From contig NC_133167.1 of the NCBI RefSeq assembly GCF_040802235.1, forward strand, positions 12,888,501 to 12,952,500: a stretch of 64,000 nt of DNA, read 5' to 3'. Below, in pieces: positions 50,301 through 62,960 of the stretch. Source of the DNA: Manis javanica. Lineage: Eukaryota > Chordata > Mammalia > Pholidota > Manidae. Numbering within the stretch: the stretch's first letter is position 1; each line of letters opens with the position of its first letter. Both the position numbers and the translations under genes were made by a program. The notes under the pieces are model-generated. The model made no database searches. It was not told the origin of the DNA and saw only the letters and a program-made list of their open reading frames with translations.

Positions 50301-53300
50301 ATGCACTTAATGGCAGGTGCTGTCGCAGGCCCTGCTGGGAGTGTTACAGAAATATGGCTTATGCATCCTCTTGCTGTGGGCATTTTTGACAGTTTAGAAA
50401 AGTGAGGCACAAAAGACATTGAAGTCACTACCCAAGTTCACACAGCTAATAAATGATAGGGCTGAGATTTGAACCTAGTTTAACTCTGAGGCCCTAGTTC
50501 TTCCTGCCATATACTCAGCTTTTCTACACATTCGGAGAAACTGAGCCCAGGCGGTATGAGTTAATGATTGACTACTCCAGCAGCAAGTGTAAAGTGTTAG
50601 CATCTACCTTTTGCTATGATTCAGTTACCCTTCCTTCTTTCTTGCTATTAGTGTTCATGATTTAAAAAAAATAGATTTGCACCTTTTCCATGTAAGGTCT
50701 GCTTTAATGCTCAGAAAAGTGACTTTTCACATTTAAAGTAGGGTCTAGCTGAAGTTGATTCATTTTCTAAAAGCTAAAAGCAGTGAGAACCAGCTGTGAG
50801 CATTTGAGAGGAAAAGTGAAAGATCTGAGGATCAGCCTGAATTTAGTGTCCATTTTTCTAAACTTCAGGCTAGTGTATTTTCTCAGCCAGGGGTGATTCT
50901 CCTGCCTGTGAGTCAGTTGGCGATATACGGAAACATTTTGGTTGTCACAACTGGAGGGGGGTACTATTGGCATCTAGTGGGTAGAGGCGAGTGAGGGGTG
51001 CTGCTCAACTTCCTGTAATGCACAGGACAGTCCCTCACAGCAAGGATTATCCAGCCCCAAATGTCACACTGCCAAAGTTGAGAAACGCTGGACTAGGCTT
51101 AATGTGCTTCTTTATCTGGCCTCTCTGTGGACAAACGGTGGTTCTCAAACTTGAGCATGCATCAGAATCACATGGAGGTCTTGTTAAAACCCAGATGAGC
51201 TCCACCCCAGAAATTCTGATTCAGTAAGGCCAGGGTGGGGCCTGAGAATATGCATTTCTGCCAAGTTCCCAGTGATGTTGAGGTTGATGATGCTGGTCCA
51301 GGAACCCCACTTTGAGAACCACCTCTCTACAAGAACAGTGCTTGCCTGTATCAGCCCGCTGGGAGAGAATACTGTTTACACTTTGTCCTCTTCATGTGTC
51401 AGCTCCTGGGATATATTTGCCTGGAGTCATTCACATGTACCCACCCACCTCCCAATAAAACTTAACTATATGTGACAGAGCTGAGTACAAATGATCCCCC
51501 AAAGCTTATTAAGCCAATGTGGAATTGAGCTTAATTCCATCCTACTTGGAGTCACCGGAATGGTTTGGGCAGTGAGCTTGGGGGGGTGTAATCAGAAACC
51601 TTCAGGGGTTACTGTGGCGTGAAGAACTAACAGATCAGCATTACTCTTTTGTATGCAATCCTTTAGACTTTCAGAGTAATAAATATACTAAGCTCTTTTG
51701 TTTAAACTTCATTCTTCATTAAACCTTAATTAGTATTTTCAACTTTAATTTTCAGTTCTTTGAACTTTGGAACTAGCATATTTAAACATGCAAAGTATTA
51801 GAGTGATATGTTTGTAAAGTGTGAAAAAAATCTTGAATCAATAAATTATGACTGTCTTTCTAGTCAGGAAATTGTAAAAATAAAAGTAATGACCTCAGTA
51901 GGGAGTATAAGAGTTTGAACCACAGCAGTCATTTTCCTGATGGGGAAATAGAAAATGAGACTCCGCTTTGAAAATGGAACTGAAAGGTGGTGAGGCTGCA
52001 GGAACAGAGTCCCTAGACACGTTTGCTTCTTGAACTTCTTTGCTGTGGATTGCACCAAAAAGTTAGACAGTCGGTTGGTTGAAGGATCACATTTTTAAAA
52101 TGTAAAAACTTTATTATAAACCCTTATTAATAAGCTAAGGCTGTGGACTGCTGCCTTCATTTTTGAAAAACAGAGTTTGGAGGTGAGTGTTTATGCTACT
52201 GCTTCAGGGGCCTGCAGGCCAAGGTTGATCTCTGCAAGAAATTCAGTTTTATCTGGCCCAAGTCAAACAAAGACAGACCTCATATGTTTCAGAAATATTT
52301 TAGGATGACGCACTTAGGCTGGTAAACAATAAAGACTACAGAAAACCAACTTTCAAAATATTTTTGGTACTAGCTTCTTTTTTTGTGATTACACCAGTTG
52401 TTGAATATATCTGTTTCCTTTTAGACATTGGAGCATATTAAAATGGTTTCAGGGAATAATCGTATATTTACCAACTGTACACACGGAAACAATCTTAAAT
52501 GAACACCCTGGTTTTTAAGTGTTACACTTAGGAGGAAACCACCATAGCTGGAAACTGTTAGCTTATACTGAAAGCCAGGGTGTTAACTGCTGTATTTTTA
52601 TCATGCAGGGCCTAAAAGTAGGCTCTAAACTTGTGTCATAAAATACATGAGTAAGTGAGAAGGCAGGAAGTCTGGATGGGGGTCCCCTTGCTCTTCTGTT
52701 TTGGTGTGGTCTTTATTTTATGATCATTTTCTTTTTATAACATAGTCAAAAACAGATTCTGGATCCAGAATACTTGAGTTTGCATTCCAGCCATGTGACC
52801 TTGGACAGGTTACTTGCTGTCTATATCATACTTTTCTCATCTGCAGAATAGAGATAATAATAAACCTGTCTCGTAGGGTTTTGTAAGAAGTAGCTGAGTG
52901 AATATGCAGAGCGCATTGAACTGTGCCCCCATAGATAAAGCACTACATATGCATTGGTGATTATTTTTTTCATTTCCATTTTTTCTCCATTTATTGCTTT
53001 GATCTCACCAGAAGCTGAAGATGTCTGCTTATTCTGTGTGTTTGTATAAATAAAATAAAACTTTTCCTTTCTGAACAGGACATAGTCATTCTGGGGGTCA
53101 CTTACAAACCTAAATTCTTATAACTGAGTCATGCCTTTGTATCATTTCCATATCTAGTCACTTAGAAGTCACTGTTTCCTTTTAGACATTAGAGCATGTT
53201 AAAATGGTTTCAGGGAATAATTGTATATTTACCAACTGTACACATGGAAACAATCTTAAATGAACACCCTGGTTTTTAAGTGTCACTTAGGAGGAAACCT

Positions 53301-56300
53301 GGCGTAGCTGGAAGTGATCAGTCATTCGTTTTCCCTTATAAATAATCCTTGCCCTGCTGTGTTAGGGGCTCCAAGGCCACCCCCAGGTTCGTGACTGACT
53401 GGGAGGACTGCCACTGTATGGGCTTCCCCGTGGCCATGGTTTATTACAATGAAAGGCCATGTTAGCGAAGGGAAAGCTGTGGAACGAAGTCCAGAGGAAA
53501 CTGAGAGTGAGCCTCCCAGACTCCTCACTCTGTGGGTCACACGGCAGGTGAGGCATGAAACAACTGAAAAATAGGCTACTTCTGCTTAGTACCCCAAACT
53601 GTGCTTCCCTGGGGTTAGTTTAACTTTGTGTTTCAAGACTTCTGGGCTATGGATAGAGTTTGAGCCTTTTTTTTTTTTTAGTTAAGGCAAGAAATAATGT
53701 TGCATGGACCCTATCTTGACTGCATCTTGTCTAGATTGTTCCTGCTCCTCTGCGGTTGTGATGGCTTCGAGCCTTCTTGGCACAGAGGTCACAAAAAGTC
53801 ATTTTGATGCTAACAGTGAAAAAATAGAGTGAAGATAGCAGGATTGGTTCAAATTAGACAGAAACATCTGTAGGTAGAGAACCACCATCTGGCTTGTGGA
53901 GAGGCATCATTCTTTGAGGGGCTGGTGTGGATGCCATGCGGAAGGCCTTCCTCAGGATGAAAATCTTCCTGTGACAAAGTCAGAGCAGTCAGAGAGTCAT
54001 TGTTGTCAGGGGCCCTGGAAGCTGCCCAGGGTTCCTTCCTTAGACTGCAGAAAGGGATGGAAATCTAAGTTTTTCTTAGCTGATCTGATTCTCCTGTGTA
54101 AAAAGAGACTGGTTTTGCTGCCTTTCATTTAGGTAATCAATTCAATAAACGTCGAGCATTTTTACCCTATGTCACCAAAGGAGAAAGACTTTCTACAGCG
54201 GGAACGAAGAGGGCAGAGTTCAGTAGACTTGACTGGAAGTCTTGACTTGACTAAGACTTGACTTGACTGCTATTTATTTGATAAGAACAGATTCCACAGA
54301 GGGCCATATTCTTTCCTCTCCCTTCTAGGCTAACATCTTAATGTTAGGGAAACCACCCAGGCTACCAGAATTACACAGTTTTGGCTGTAGCCTCAGGAGC
54401 TTCTGTCACACCAGGGGAAAATATCTTTTGCTGTAGGTAACAGAAATGTTTGGTGATTCACAGCATGTGAAATAGTATCAGCAGCCATAAGAGTTTCTGG
54501 AATGTCAGATTTCTTCAAACTTACTTCTTGTTCAGAGTTTAAAAGAAATCAGACCTTGGGCTTACTTTGCAACATGTTTTATACTCTGTATTCTCTTTTT
54601 CATTGCTGAACTGAACCATCCCTGTACATCAATTTATAGTTTAAAGGCAGCAAAATTGTTTTAATTTAGTGTTCTGAGATGATGAGGGTGTTTTTTAAGG
54701 CATTTTATGAAAGATCTGGTTTCAGAAATGCTGATATGTCAGGCGAGGTACTATGTGGCCTTGTGATTTTACAGAAACACTTGTGTGCTATTTGAATCAA
54801 AGTGTGGGCAGGATTTTCAAGGTAATCATACTGGGAAATAATAGGTATTGAATCCAAATGTATGTTCTTAATGGAGTTATAGATTTAAAAATGATATTAA
54901 TTATAACTCTCACAAGATGCCTCCCGGTTTGAGAGCCAGTACTTTTTAGAAGAAAAGCTGTGCTTTCAAATCTGTTGCTGCTCCCACTGTATTATAGCTT
55001 AAGTCAATAAGGCCTTGGAGACTTGGTGATTTCCTCAAGTACATTTTCAACTTGCTTTTAATCACCTCTTTGAGGGAGTCAAACAAAAGGGCTAGAAGAA
55101 ATGAAAGGAACCGCTCTACCTATTCTGATCACCAGGCTGATCTCTGAGCAGATCACAGGCTGATTCCCTGGAATAAATACACTCTTAATCAGAATTATGG
55201 TTTTTAGTCTGCTTTTTGTGTATCTACTGTAGTAAGGTAAGAGAACACACAGAATTATTATCCTTGGTAGACAGGATGAAAAATATTGAGCAATATTTAA
55301 TGAAGAGTAATAACTTCATTTATGCTTTCATCGTAACATCTCCAGTTTCCTGGGATTCAAACTAACATCTGTGCGAAGTGATTTATATATTGAAGTTTAT
55401 ATTTAATTAAAAGTTAAAGTGGACTTAATTTGTTTGCTAAGTACTTTGAAATCCTTGGCACTCAGTAAATGCCAAATGCTATCTTTATTTTTAATTTTAA
55501 GGTCAGATTCTTAAGTATTCTCAAAGATATACTATTTTGGGAGCAGGGAGTGTGGTGTTATTTAGCTCTCTTGCTATGTAAACAAACCACCCCAATTTCA
55601 GTAGCTCAAAACAGCAAGTATTATCATTGCTCAGGAGCGTGTAGGTCATGGGGACAGTCCTCTGGCCACAGCCAGGTTTACCCGGGTGCCAGCCCTGCTG
55701 ATCTTACCTGGTCCCTTCCACATGTTTCAGGGTTAGCTGGCTGCAGGCTGGTGGGGAGGGTAGCTTCACCTGGGACAGCTGGGCTCCCTTCTGTGTGCCC
55801 TCTCATCCTCCATCAGGCTAACTCCTCTTGTCACTAACTGTGCTGGGCTTCCAGGAGGGGGCCTCTCCGTGGACCCAACCCTCCTTCACTATAGGCACAT
55901 TCCATTGGCTAAGACAAGTCAAGCCGGCCCAGATTCAAGGGTCAGAGAAATAGATGTCAGCTCTTGATGGGAAGAGGTGCACATTGTAAAGGCAGTGGAT
56001 ATAGGGAGAGGTCAAGTAATGGGCACATTTTTGCAATGTAGTGCCATAAGCACTTACATGTTATATTGTTTACTGTAGGTGAACTCAACTAGATTAAACC
56101 TGGAGGTAGTGAGAGATTTTTGTTAGTACCACTGTTCCTGTTTAGCACAGAAGTCAGGATTTCTTTGAACTGAGAGCTTTGAAGTTAGACCCAAACTTCT
56201 CCACATTTTGGATTTCTTTGGGGGAAAAAATAATGCTTCCTTATTGTTTAGGAATTACTGCTTTAGAGGATAAAATGTAAAATTTTTTGAGAAGACTTAA

Positions 56301-59300
56301 AAAAAAGTCTTATTATTTACCAAATAAAGCTACTTTGCTTGATTTATTTACTTTTGTACTGTTTTGAAATGTCAGTTTTCATCATCTGCTAAGAGAGCAA
56401 TAAAATTGGACAAAACAACTAAACAGAGTTGGAAAATCGGATTCAGCACTGATGTTGGTTTGTTTGATTTTAGAACCTTCTCTCTCGCTGCTTCTGCCTC
56501 CCTAGGTATCAGCGGAGGTCTTGGCTGTCATCTTAGCCTTGAGGATATGGCATCATGTTCCCAAGGGACCACAAGCTTTTCTTGAATCCTCATGTGCGTG
56601 GAGAATACAGGAAGTGGTGTTACCTGACACTGTAGTTCGCTGCTGTCAGGAAGTTAAGCAGGGGCACCTTTATGCAGAAGCTTGGTTTATTGCCTTGTAT
56701 CTTTCAGGCCCAACAGTCCAGTGCCTTTTTGCAACCGATTTCTTTGCCCAGTTCTGCCCCCCCTGTGCTCTGTTCCTAGGGATTGATATTCTCAAAGTCC
56801 AGTTCTCCCAGTGCCTCCAGCCCAGTATCCAGCTACGTCCGGTCTTGTTGGGCCTGGGCTTCCTTGTACCCTTTGCACTGACCTCCCTGGATGCAGTGGA
56901 TTCCCTAACGGACTGTGGAAGCGGAACGAGCTCCAGACACAGGCTGGATCCACCGTATGAGGCAGCATAGTCCTCTGGGGGAGGATCTTCCGAGTCTCTG
57001 AGAATGTGCCTGAAGTTGCCTCTGATTCTGATGCCTGCTGTTGCCCCAGAGCTGAAGTCTGACTCCTAGTTGACTCCTTAACCTTATTTGCTCTCAGTGG
57101 CAGTGATTTAACGGACACATTCTTAGGCAGTGGACAGGTTTTACTTATAGCATTTTAGATAGCTGCAGTTGAAAAAAATCAGACAAAATAAGTCCTTAAG
57201 TGCCTCAGGGCTTCTGAGGGGTGGTTTGATTACTGGCTTCTTGTTAGTGCTTCACTGAGTGGGAGGCCGGCGCCTCTGTTCCACCACTTTGCAGCTGCTC
57301 CAGGACCCCCAACAAGGAGCCAGGGTCAGCCTCTGCCTCCAAAGTGTGCATTCCCATCTCGTCTCCTCTGCCTGCCCCCACCAGCCTCCCCACCTGCCAT
57401 GCCCAGCCTGACGTGCATAGTTAGGGAATTGAATTATGTCATTTATATTACGCTTTTAAAAAAAATTTCTATTTCATAAACGTTTTCTCACAGTTCCATG
57501 GTCTTCATAACTTTTTAATGGTTGTATAAGCTATTGAATTAATATGTTATTAGCCTGTGTCATTATTTAACAAATTTTCCCCAGTTTTTACTCCCTTGGA
57601 TCATGCTCATATGAACTCTCTTAAAAATGTGTAGTTTGTTTTTCCTATTAGTTTCTTTGGATTGCCAAGCCTGGAATTCCTAAATCAATTTATCATTGCT
57701 GTTGTCACTATTACTATTAATATGCAGGAAATGCGTTTCTCACTAAATGGAATAAAAACCTTGCCGAAAAGTTTGTTCTGATTTATAAATCTGACAAAAA
57801 TTGTGAGAACCTTGGAGATAGCATTTTATTATTGTATTCAGCTGTTCCTTTTTGCACTTGTGCACAGCAACACATAACACATTTCAGTCTGAAATATTTA
57901 AAATAAAGAAATCCAACTTGGCACTTCATTTAGCTAGAAAATAAGTGGATTGTCCACCATGCTGAACAGTAGACAGGTAGGTGATATCAGGGTTGTACAT
58001 GCAGTGTGGTTATGTATGTCTTAACATTACAGTCTTACATAGAAATATCTGTTTTCATCTGTCTGTGAGAAATAGTGCAGCTATATGTAAGTTCATCGTT
58101 CCCTAGCTAGGAGGGCAAAGGAGATTAATGGTAGAGCCCTCCACAGGGATAGTAGTAGCATGATGTTTGGAAAACAGTTATATGTCTCCAAAAAAAATGA
58201 CACATTTCCTTTCCAAGTACTTTTTGGAAAAATATCAGACTATTGTTTAAAATAATTTAAAAATTGAGGCTGGCAAAGATGAACATATTTCTAAGGTTTT
58301 GGTTTTAAGGAAAGACTTTTTTTTTCAGATTGGCATAGTCTTGGAATATGAAAATCCACCCACTAGAAAAAAGGGGTAGAACAAACAGCAAGAAAAACAT
58401 AAAATGAGTTTAGGTGAGTGGGTGTAAACATGTCAAAATATTAAAGATAAGTTAAGCTGTTTTATTTTATTTCAGTGTGAGGAGCAGCTTTGATACTCAT
58501 CTAAACAAGAGAAACTGCTTTTTGTAAATAAAACCATCTGATCTTGACACTGGTGATTATATGGTTTATTAGTAGCATCCTAGAATTTTTAATAATTTGC
58601 TCCTGTAAAGTGTTACTCAACTGTGCTGTGTTGTTTTCAATTTATTGAATAGTAGAGTCTGCTTCCAAGTACTGAATAGTAAATTTTTTGATCTGTGGAA
58701 TTTGTGAATTTTTAAAAATAAGCAGCCCATTTTTCCAACCATTTGTTTAACCAAATAAGACATGCCGAACACGAGATAAAACAAATTCCTATGTTACTTA
58801 GTAGAAATTATACGACTTTGTTTAATATGTAAGTTCTTGGGAGCTGCGGAGTGTTAGGGGCTAAACTTACCATTGTTTTCATTTAATCTGGAAATTGGAG
58901 AGTTTAGCATTGTCTATGGAAGGGAAAGAGTATGTGCGGCTTGAAAAAGAGAAGGAAGGGAATTCCAGATAGAAGGTGTGAACGAGAGGTAGCGCCGGCC
59001 ATGAAGTCGAGTGCCTGATTTAGAGCCCAATTCCCAAGCAGGATGGTCTTTTCTCAGCCTGGATGTGATAGACATTCTTCAAATGAAACATCTCATGAGA
59101 GAATTTTGCCAGCTTCCTAGTGTGTTGGCTGCGTGCAGACGACACTGTAGGACTGATGTTTGTGCTCCAGAGGACATAATGCTGTATTTAAAAAATGTGG
59201 GGGTCTAGGTGCTGTCCATTTTGATCTTGGGTTAGCTGCGTGAAATGAAAATGTGGCTTTTCCAGGTCAGGTGATTGGATGGACGAAATAACCTTTCAGG

Positions 59301-62300
59301 TCCCCCCTTGTGGCCAACTTCCCTGCTCTCTGAGTGTTGCTCTTCTTTCGAGAGGACACGGGGAAGCACATGGCCACTGAGTCCTTCATTGAGCCGCCTA
59401 CGCACTCATGACCCAAACTTTTGGGGTGGGTTTGACGGATTTTAGAATGTGTCAGTCAGACCCTTAGAAGAACAAACAGGTAGGTAGCTAGCAGGTTTAA
59501 CCCCGTTGTGGTCCTTACGTGACTGAGGGCCAGGGAGCTTATTAACAAAGCACTTGGCGATGCCCTAAACTTCAGGTGCTTTGGCCTTTGCAGTTGTGTC
59601 TCTGGAAGTGGAGTGGAGGCCTTGAGTTGACTTAATGCTTAGCTGCAAGTTGGCCTTTAACTTATTACAATCCTTTGGCTTCATCCCCTAAGTTGAATAT
59701 GAGTAATGAAGTATATCCATAAGCATTCTGTATTAAGTAACATAAAATATCATCAACATAATGTAATGTCCTATTAGTAATACAGGCTTATGGACAGTTG
59801 TTAGAAGCTTCTACTGACTATTTTAGGTGAGGGAGTCATGCTGACATGGTATCCATTCTGCTATATGCCCAGATAAACCTCTGCCTGCAAGAAAACGTCC
59901 TGGTAGGTTGGCCGGGTTGGGGGAGAGCTTAGCGCATAACCTGAGCTCCGCGTGTGTTTGGGGCACTGAAGGCTGGCCACTTGCTGGGATGCAGGACCCA
60001 GGTCAGAGAGTCAGAGGCACTAGGCGTGTTGGTTAAACCCCTGATTTGAGACATCCAACCACTGGTGGGCTCTGAGCAGTGGGATGTGTGATGTATTTAC
60101 TGATGTAGCTGGTAGCTGACATGCCTAAGGTGGGCCAGAGGGAAGAGCTCACCAGGTAACCTGAGAGGGGACTGCACTGCACAGGTGTGATAAGGGCCAG
60201 ACCATGGTGGGCATGCTGAGGACAGAGAACGAGGGCCAGTGTCATATTTAGGAATTGTTGCTTCTCAACAAATACATAAGCAAAAATCTCCCACACCATT
60301 ATCACACCTGAAGAAATGAGCAGTATTTTTTAATATCATCAAATACCTAGTCAGTATTCATATTTTCAGTTGTTTTATAATGTGTATATTTCACAGTTTG
60401 ATTGAATCAGGATCCAAGTAAGTCTGCACATTGTGATTGCTTGTTATGTCTCTTAAACCTCATTAACCATATTCCTCCATCTCTAATTTTCCTCCCCTTG
60501 CAAATTATTTGTAGAAGAAACTGAGTCACTTGGCTGTAGAATTTTCAGTGGTCTTGCTTTTTGCTGAATGTACCACTGTGGTGGTGGTGATGGTGCTTCT
60601 CTGTGTTTCCTGTTAATTGGAAGTTGGATGAAGAGGTTTGATCAGATTTTAAAATAAAGTTGGTTTCATACTGCATTTACCAGTTTTTGTATAGCACTTT
60701 CACTTACCATTATATCCTGAACATTTTCCCACTGAGTACTTTTCATAACTTGATTTAAATGTTCCCAAACTTGAAAGATTCGTATCATGAAAAAGTTTTA
60801 ACCTCTGAGGTTTGTGAAAAAAGACAGCCCAGTAATCATGAACGGTAACCAAAAACCCACACATGATTGCAGAGTGGTTTAAATATTACCTCAAAGACTG
60901 TTAAAGTTTAATTTAAGATGTTGAATTACAAATTGAAAATTATAGGCCTGTTCATATATGCTTTCATCTGATCTCCCTCTCTCTCTTTTAATTTTGGATG
61001 TGAAATTGAACTTTCTGGAACTTCCTGTCACAAAAATGACTTTATCTGTCTCAAAAAGCCATAAAAAAGTCTGCCTGCTTGTCTTGTCTTGCGACCCTTG
61101 TTATAAAGGAGCTTGTTTCATAGTGCTTGAATGAGGAGCCTGTGTTTAGGGCTCTTCGTGGTGTCTTGTGCAAACATAGTGTGTTAGTACCTGCCTGGCT
61201 GCAAACAACAGAAATAACTCAGGCTGGCGTAAGCTGCTGAGGGTGTTTATGATGAGGATGCTGGGCTGTCTGCCACAGAACCCAAGTCTAGGGCAATGAC
61301 TTGGCCTCAGAGCAGCTGCTCTAAGAGACTCTCCACCCGGACTCTTCAGCTCATTTCTGCTCCTTTCCGTAGGTCAGCTTCATTCCTTCCCTTTTTTTGA
61401 TGCACAATTCTCCAGTCCAAATTGCAAACGTACCACCAGAAACAGCCATTTCAACTACTGGAGACATAGTGGAAGCTATTTTTCTTTGTCTGGTTTCCAG
61501 TTGCCCAAGGAAGGAACCAATTGATCCAGCTAGAGTCAGACACCCATTTCTGGTCCAGCCAGTTGTGATCAGGTGTAGGATGTAGAGAAAGACTGAGTGA
61601 CTCACCTTGGCAAACTTTGCACTATGACCAGCCAGTGGAGCTGGAAGACGGCATGTGGCGCAAACAGCTGTGTCCAGGTCACATACAGCATGGTGCCATG
61701 CCCACGATGCTGTGAGGCCGTCTTATTTACTTGGATGAAGGAAGGTCAACATCTAGTCTTTATTTTCTTTCATTGCAGAATAATTATGTACAGTGATTGG
61801 ATAAATCTTAATTACAGTTGGACAGGTTCTGAGGGAAGCACACACCCATGTAATCAGCTCCCCGGAGCCTTGCCGTCACCCTAGAAAGTTCCCCCATAGC
61901 CCTTTGCATTCTCTCCTGCTCCCGAGCAGAAACCACTGTTCTAATTTTTATCCTCAGTGACCAGTCTTACTGTCTTGAACTTAAGATGCAATGGAAACCC
62001 ATACTGTCAACACTTGGTTCTAATGTATTTTAGGTCAGGGCTGTAAAGGTTTAGGCTTAGGTCTGTGCTGGCTGTGTGCTGTTAGAAATACAGGAAGGAT
62101 CGTGACAGAGCTGACAGTAAGGGACAGTGAGAGTTGGGAGTCTTTGCAGGGCGGAGCACAGCTGCTGCTGAAGAGGCAGTGGGTGTCTGGGGACCCCGAC
62201 GAGGAGGCCCAGAGCTTTGAGGTGTGAGAGGAGCATCTCGGTGTTGCTCATTGTTCTGAGGAGATGAGCCACCATATTAAACTGGGCTATTTTAGTCATC

Positions 62301-62960
62301 TTGTCATTTTCCTGGCCGTGTGCAGGATATCCTCACTCTCCTCCCTGTGTGTGTTATGATGAAAGAGGCCCAGAGACCTGGCGTGGACTGGCTTCCTCCG
62401 GGGGCGTCAGGACTGGCAGTCAGTGGTCAGCGAGCAGCAGCGTGGGCTCGTATTGTATTTGCAACTCCCAGCTTTCCACAGGCTTTTTCCACTTATATCT
62501 ACTAGTTTCCTCATTTAGCTCAGACGTCAAGCAACCGAGTTTGCACAATTTGTTTTTACCAAGAAAAGCAGTTGATAGTTTTCAGTTTTGTTTGTATGTT
62601 ATTATATAATGAACGTTTCCCATGTTACTAAAATTATTGGAAATCCTGACTCCTAGCTACTGTGTAACTTACCACATGTGGTCACACTATATGTAACTTT
62701 ATATAATATGTGTACATATATGTACCATATGTAATACACTATACATTGTGTGTGTGTATTTGTCTAATTTGCCCAATTGGTTGACTTTATAATGTCAGTT
62801 GAACAATAGTATTGAAAATAAAAAGAGTAAGTTTCCTGGAGCACAAAAGAAGATAAAATTATGAAAGACAACTTTTTTTCTTTTCTCCACAGAACCATCC
62901 GAGTATGGTTAAAAAGAGACAGCGGTCAGTACTGGCCCAGCATTTACCACACAATGGCCT
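47166..62960 (+). CDS. WDFY1: WD repeat and FYVE domain-containing protein 1, 5' part (exons 1-2)
   Basis: Exons 47166-47302 and 62893-62960 encode the first 68 residues, starting [20 protein letters not shown] and continuing [18 protein letters not shown] to [20 protein letters not shown]. This is WD40 blade 1, with the GH and IRVW marks of the repeat. The full human protein is about 410 residues with seven WD repeats and a FYVE zinc finger inserted near the C-terminus; it binds PI3P on early endosomes and supports TLR3/TLR4 signalling through TRIF. The remaining exons, including FYVE, lie beyond 64,000. The start ATG has a good context (gcgatcATGgcg) and follows a GCC repeat. It is divergent from MRPL44, 7.8 kb apart by start codons. 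Confidence 0.95.
48195..48330 (-). mobile_element. MIR SINE fragment, antisense
   Basis: tctcattttacccaagagga followed by aactgaggcccgtggagag. Confidence 0.6.
49320..49640 (-). mobile_element. L2/MIR-type repeat tails, antisense
   Basis: attcattcactcattcattc with gggtgtcaggctctgggtat, then a second unit ttagcatttattggacactt with ggctgggtcagtgctagac. Confidence 0.5.
50030..50125 (-). mobile_element. MIR SINE fragment, antisense
   Basis: aacaatagctaaccttttgg and tcctctccctgtgaggtggg. Confidence 0.5.
50275..50500 (-). mobile_element. MIR SINE, antisense
   Basis: cactacccaagttcacacag then ctaataaatgatagggctga and gatttgaacctagtttaact are clear antisense MIR words. Confidence 0.7.
50885..51090. 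mobile_element. hAT-type non-autonomous transposon
   Basis: ggttgtcacaactggagggg, attggcatctagtgggtaga and atgcacaggacagtccctc, ending gttgagaaacgctgg. Subfamily not assigned. Confidence 0.65.
51135..51325. mobile_element. MER20-type hAT transposon, nearly complete
   Basis: ggttctcaaacttgagcatg at the left, ctttgagaaccacc at the right (inverted termini), with tctgattcagtaaggccagg and gcctgagaatatgcatttct inside. Family assigned from recalled consensus. Confidence 0.8.
52411..52553. repeat. Direct duplication, copy 1
   Basis: Begins ctgtttccttttagacattg. It is repeated at 53172-53313 with four transitions over the first 128 aligned bases, plus a 2-bp indel. Confidence 0.9.
52755..52960 (+). 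mobile_element. MIR SINE
   Basis: gccatgtgaccttggacagg, cttttctcatctgcagaata and gtaagaagtagctgagtgaa are in MIR sense order. Confidence 0.75.
53172..53313. repeat. Direct duplication, copy 2
   Basis: Begins ctgtttccttttagacatta; ends near cgtagctggaa. Same orientation as copy 1, 761 bp downstream. Confidence 0.9.
54228..54270. repeat. Degenerate TTGACT repeat
   Basis: Repeated cttgactt/gacttgact words; a small local amplification. Confidence 0.6.
55560..56035. mobile_element. Old interspersed repeat, family not assigned
   Basis: aacaaaccaccccaatttca, tctcatcctccatcaggcta, cccagattcaagggtcagag and gtggatatagggagaggtca are ordered as in a very common mammalian repeat. Confidence 0.55.
60335..60660. 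mobile_element. Old L1 (L1M) fragment
   Basis: gattgcttgttatgtctctt and tttcctgttaattggaagtt with gaggtttgatcagat are known words of L1M 3' regions. Confidence 0.5.
61180..61580. mobile_element. Old interspersed repeat, family not assigned
   Basis: gctgcaaacaacagaaataa, gtaagctgctgagggtgttt, and a closing cctggttccag-like section. Strongly diverged. Confidence 0.4.
61775..61995. mobile_element. Old L1 fragment
   Basis: cccatgtaatcagctccc, agaaagttcccccatagccc and gagcagaaaccactgttcta resemble the L1M segment with '...accactgatctg'. Confidence 0.45.
62690..62765. repeat. TATATG/TG low-complexity tract
   Basis: atatgtaactttatataata through tgtgtgtgtgt, 120 bp before exon 2 of WDFY1. Confidence 0.6.
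62893..62960 (+). CDS. WDFY1: WDFY1 exon 2
   Basis: Acceptor ttttctccacag|A, donor GCCT|gtgagt. Encodes [23 protein letters not shown] and the first base of the next Ser codon. Only 68 bp, so it shows no long ORF. Confidence 0.95.

Larger units (their letters stand above)
47303..62892 (+). other. WDFY1: WDFY1 intron 1
   Basis: 15.6 kb. GC-rich first 600 bp, then ordinary sequence with MIR, L2, hAT and L1 remnants, a direct 130-bp duplication, and two old repeats. I saw no extra coding exon. Unassigned stretches include 53400-55500 and 56100-60300. Confidence 0.8.

Noticed and set aside
56521-56970. 149-codon ORF in WDFY1 intron 1
   Set aside because: No protein family recognised; intronic sequence with no flanking consensus exon structure.
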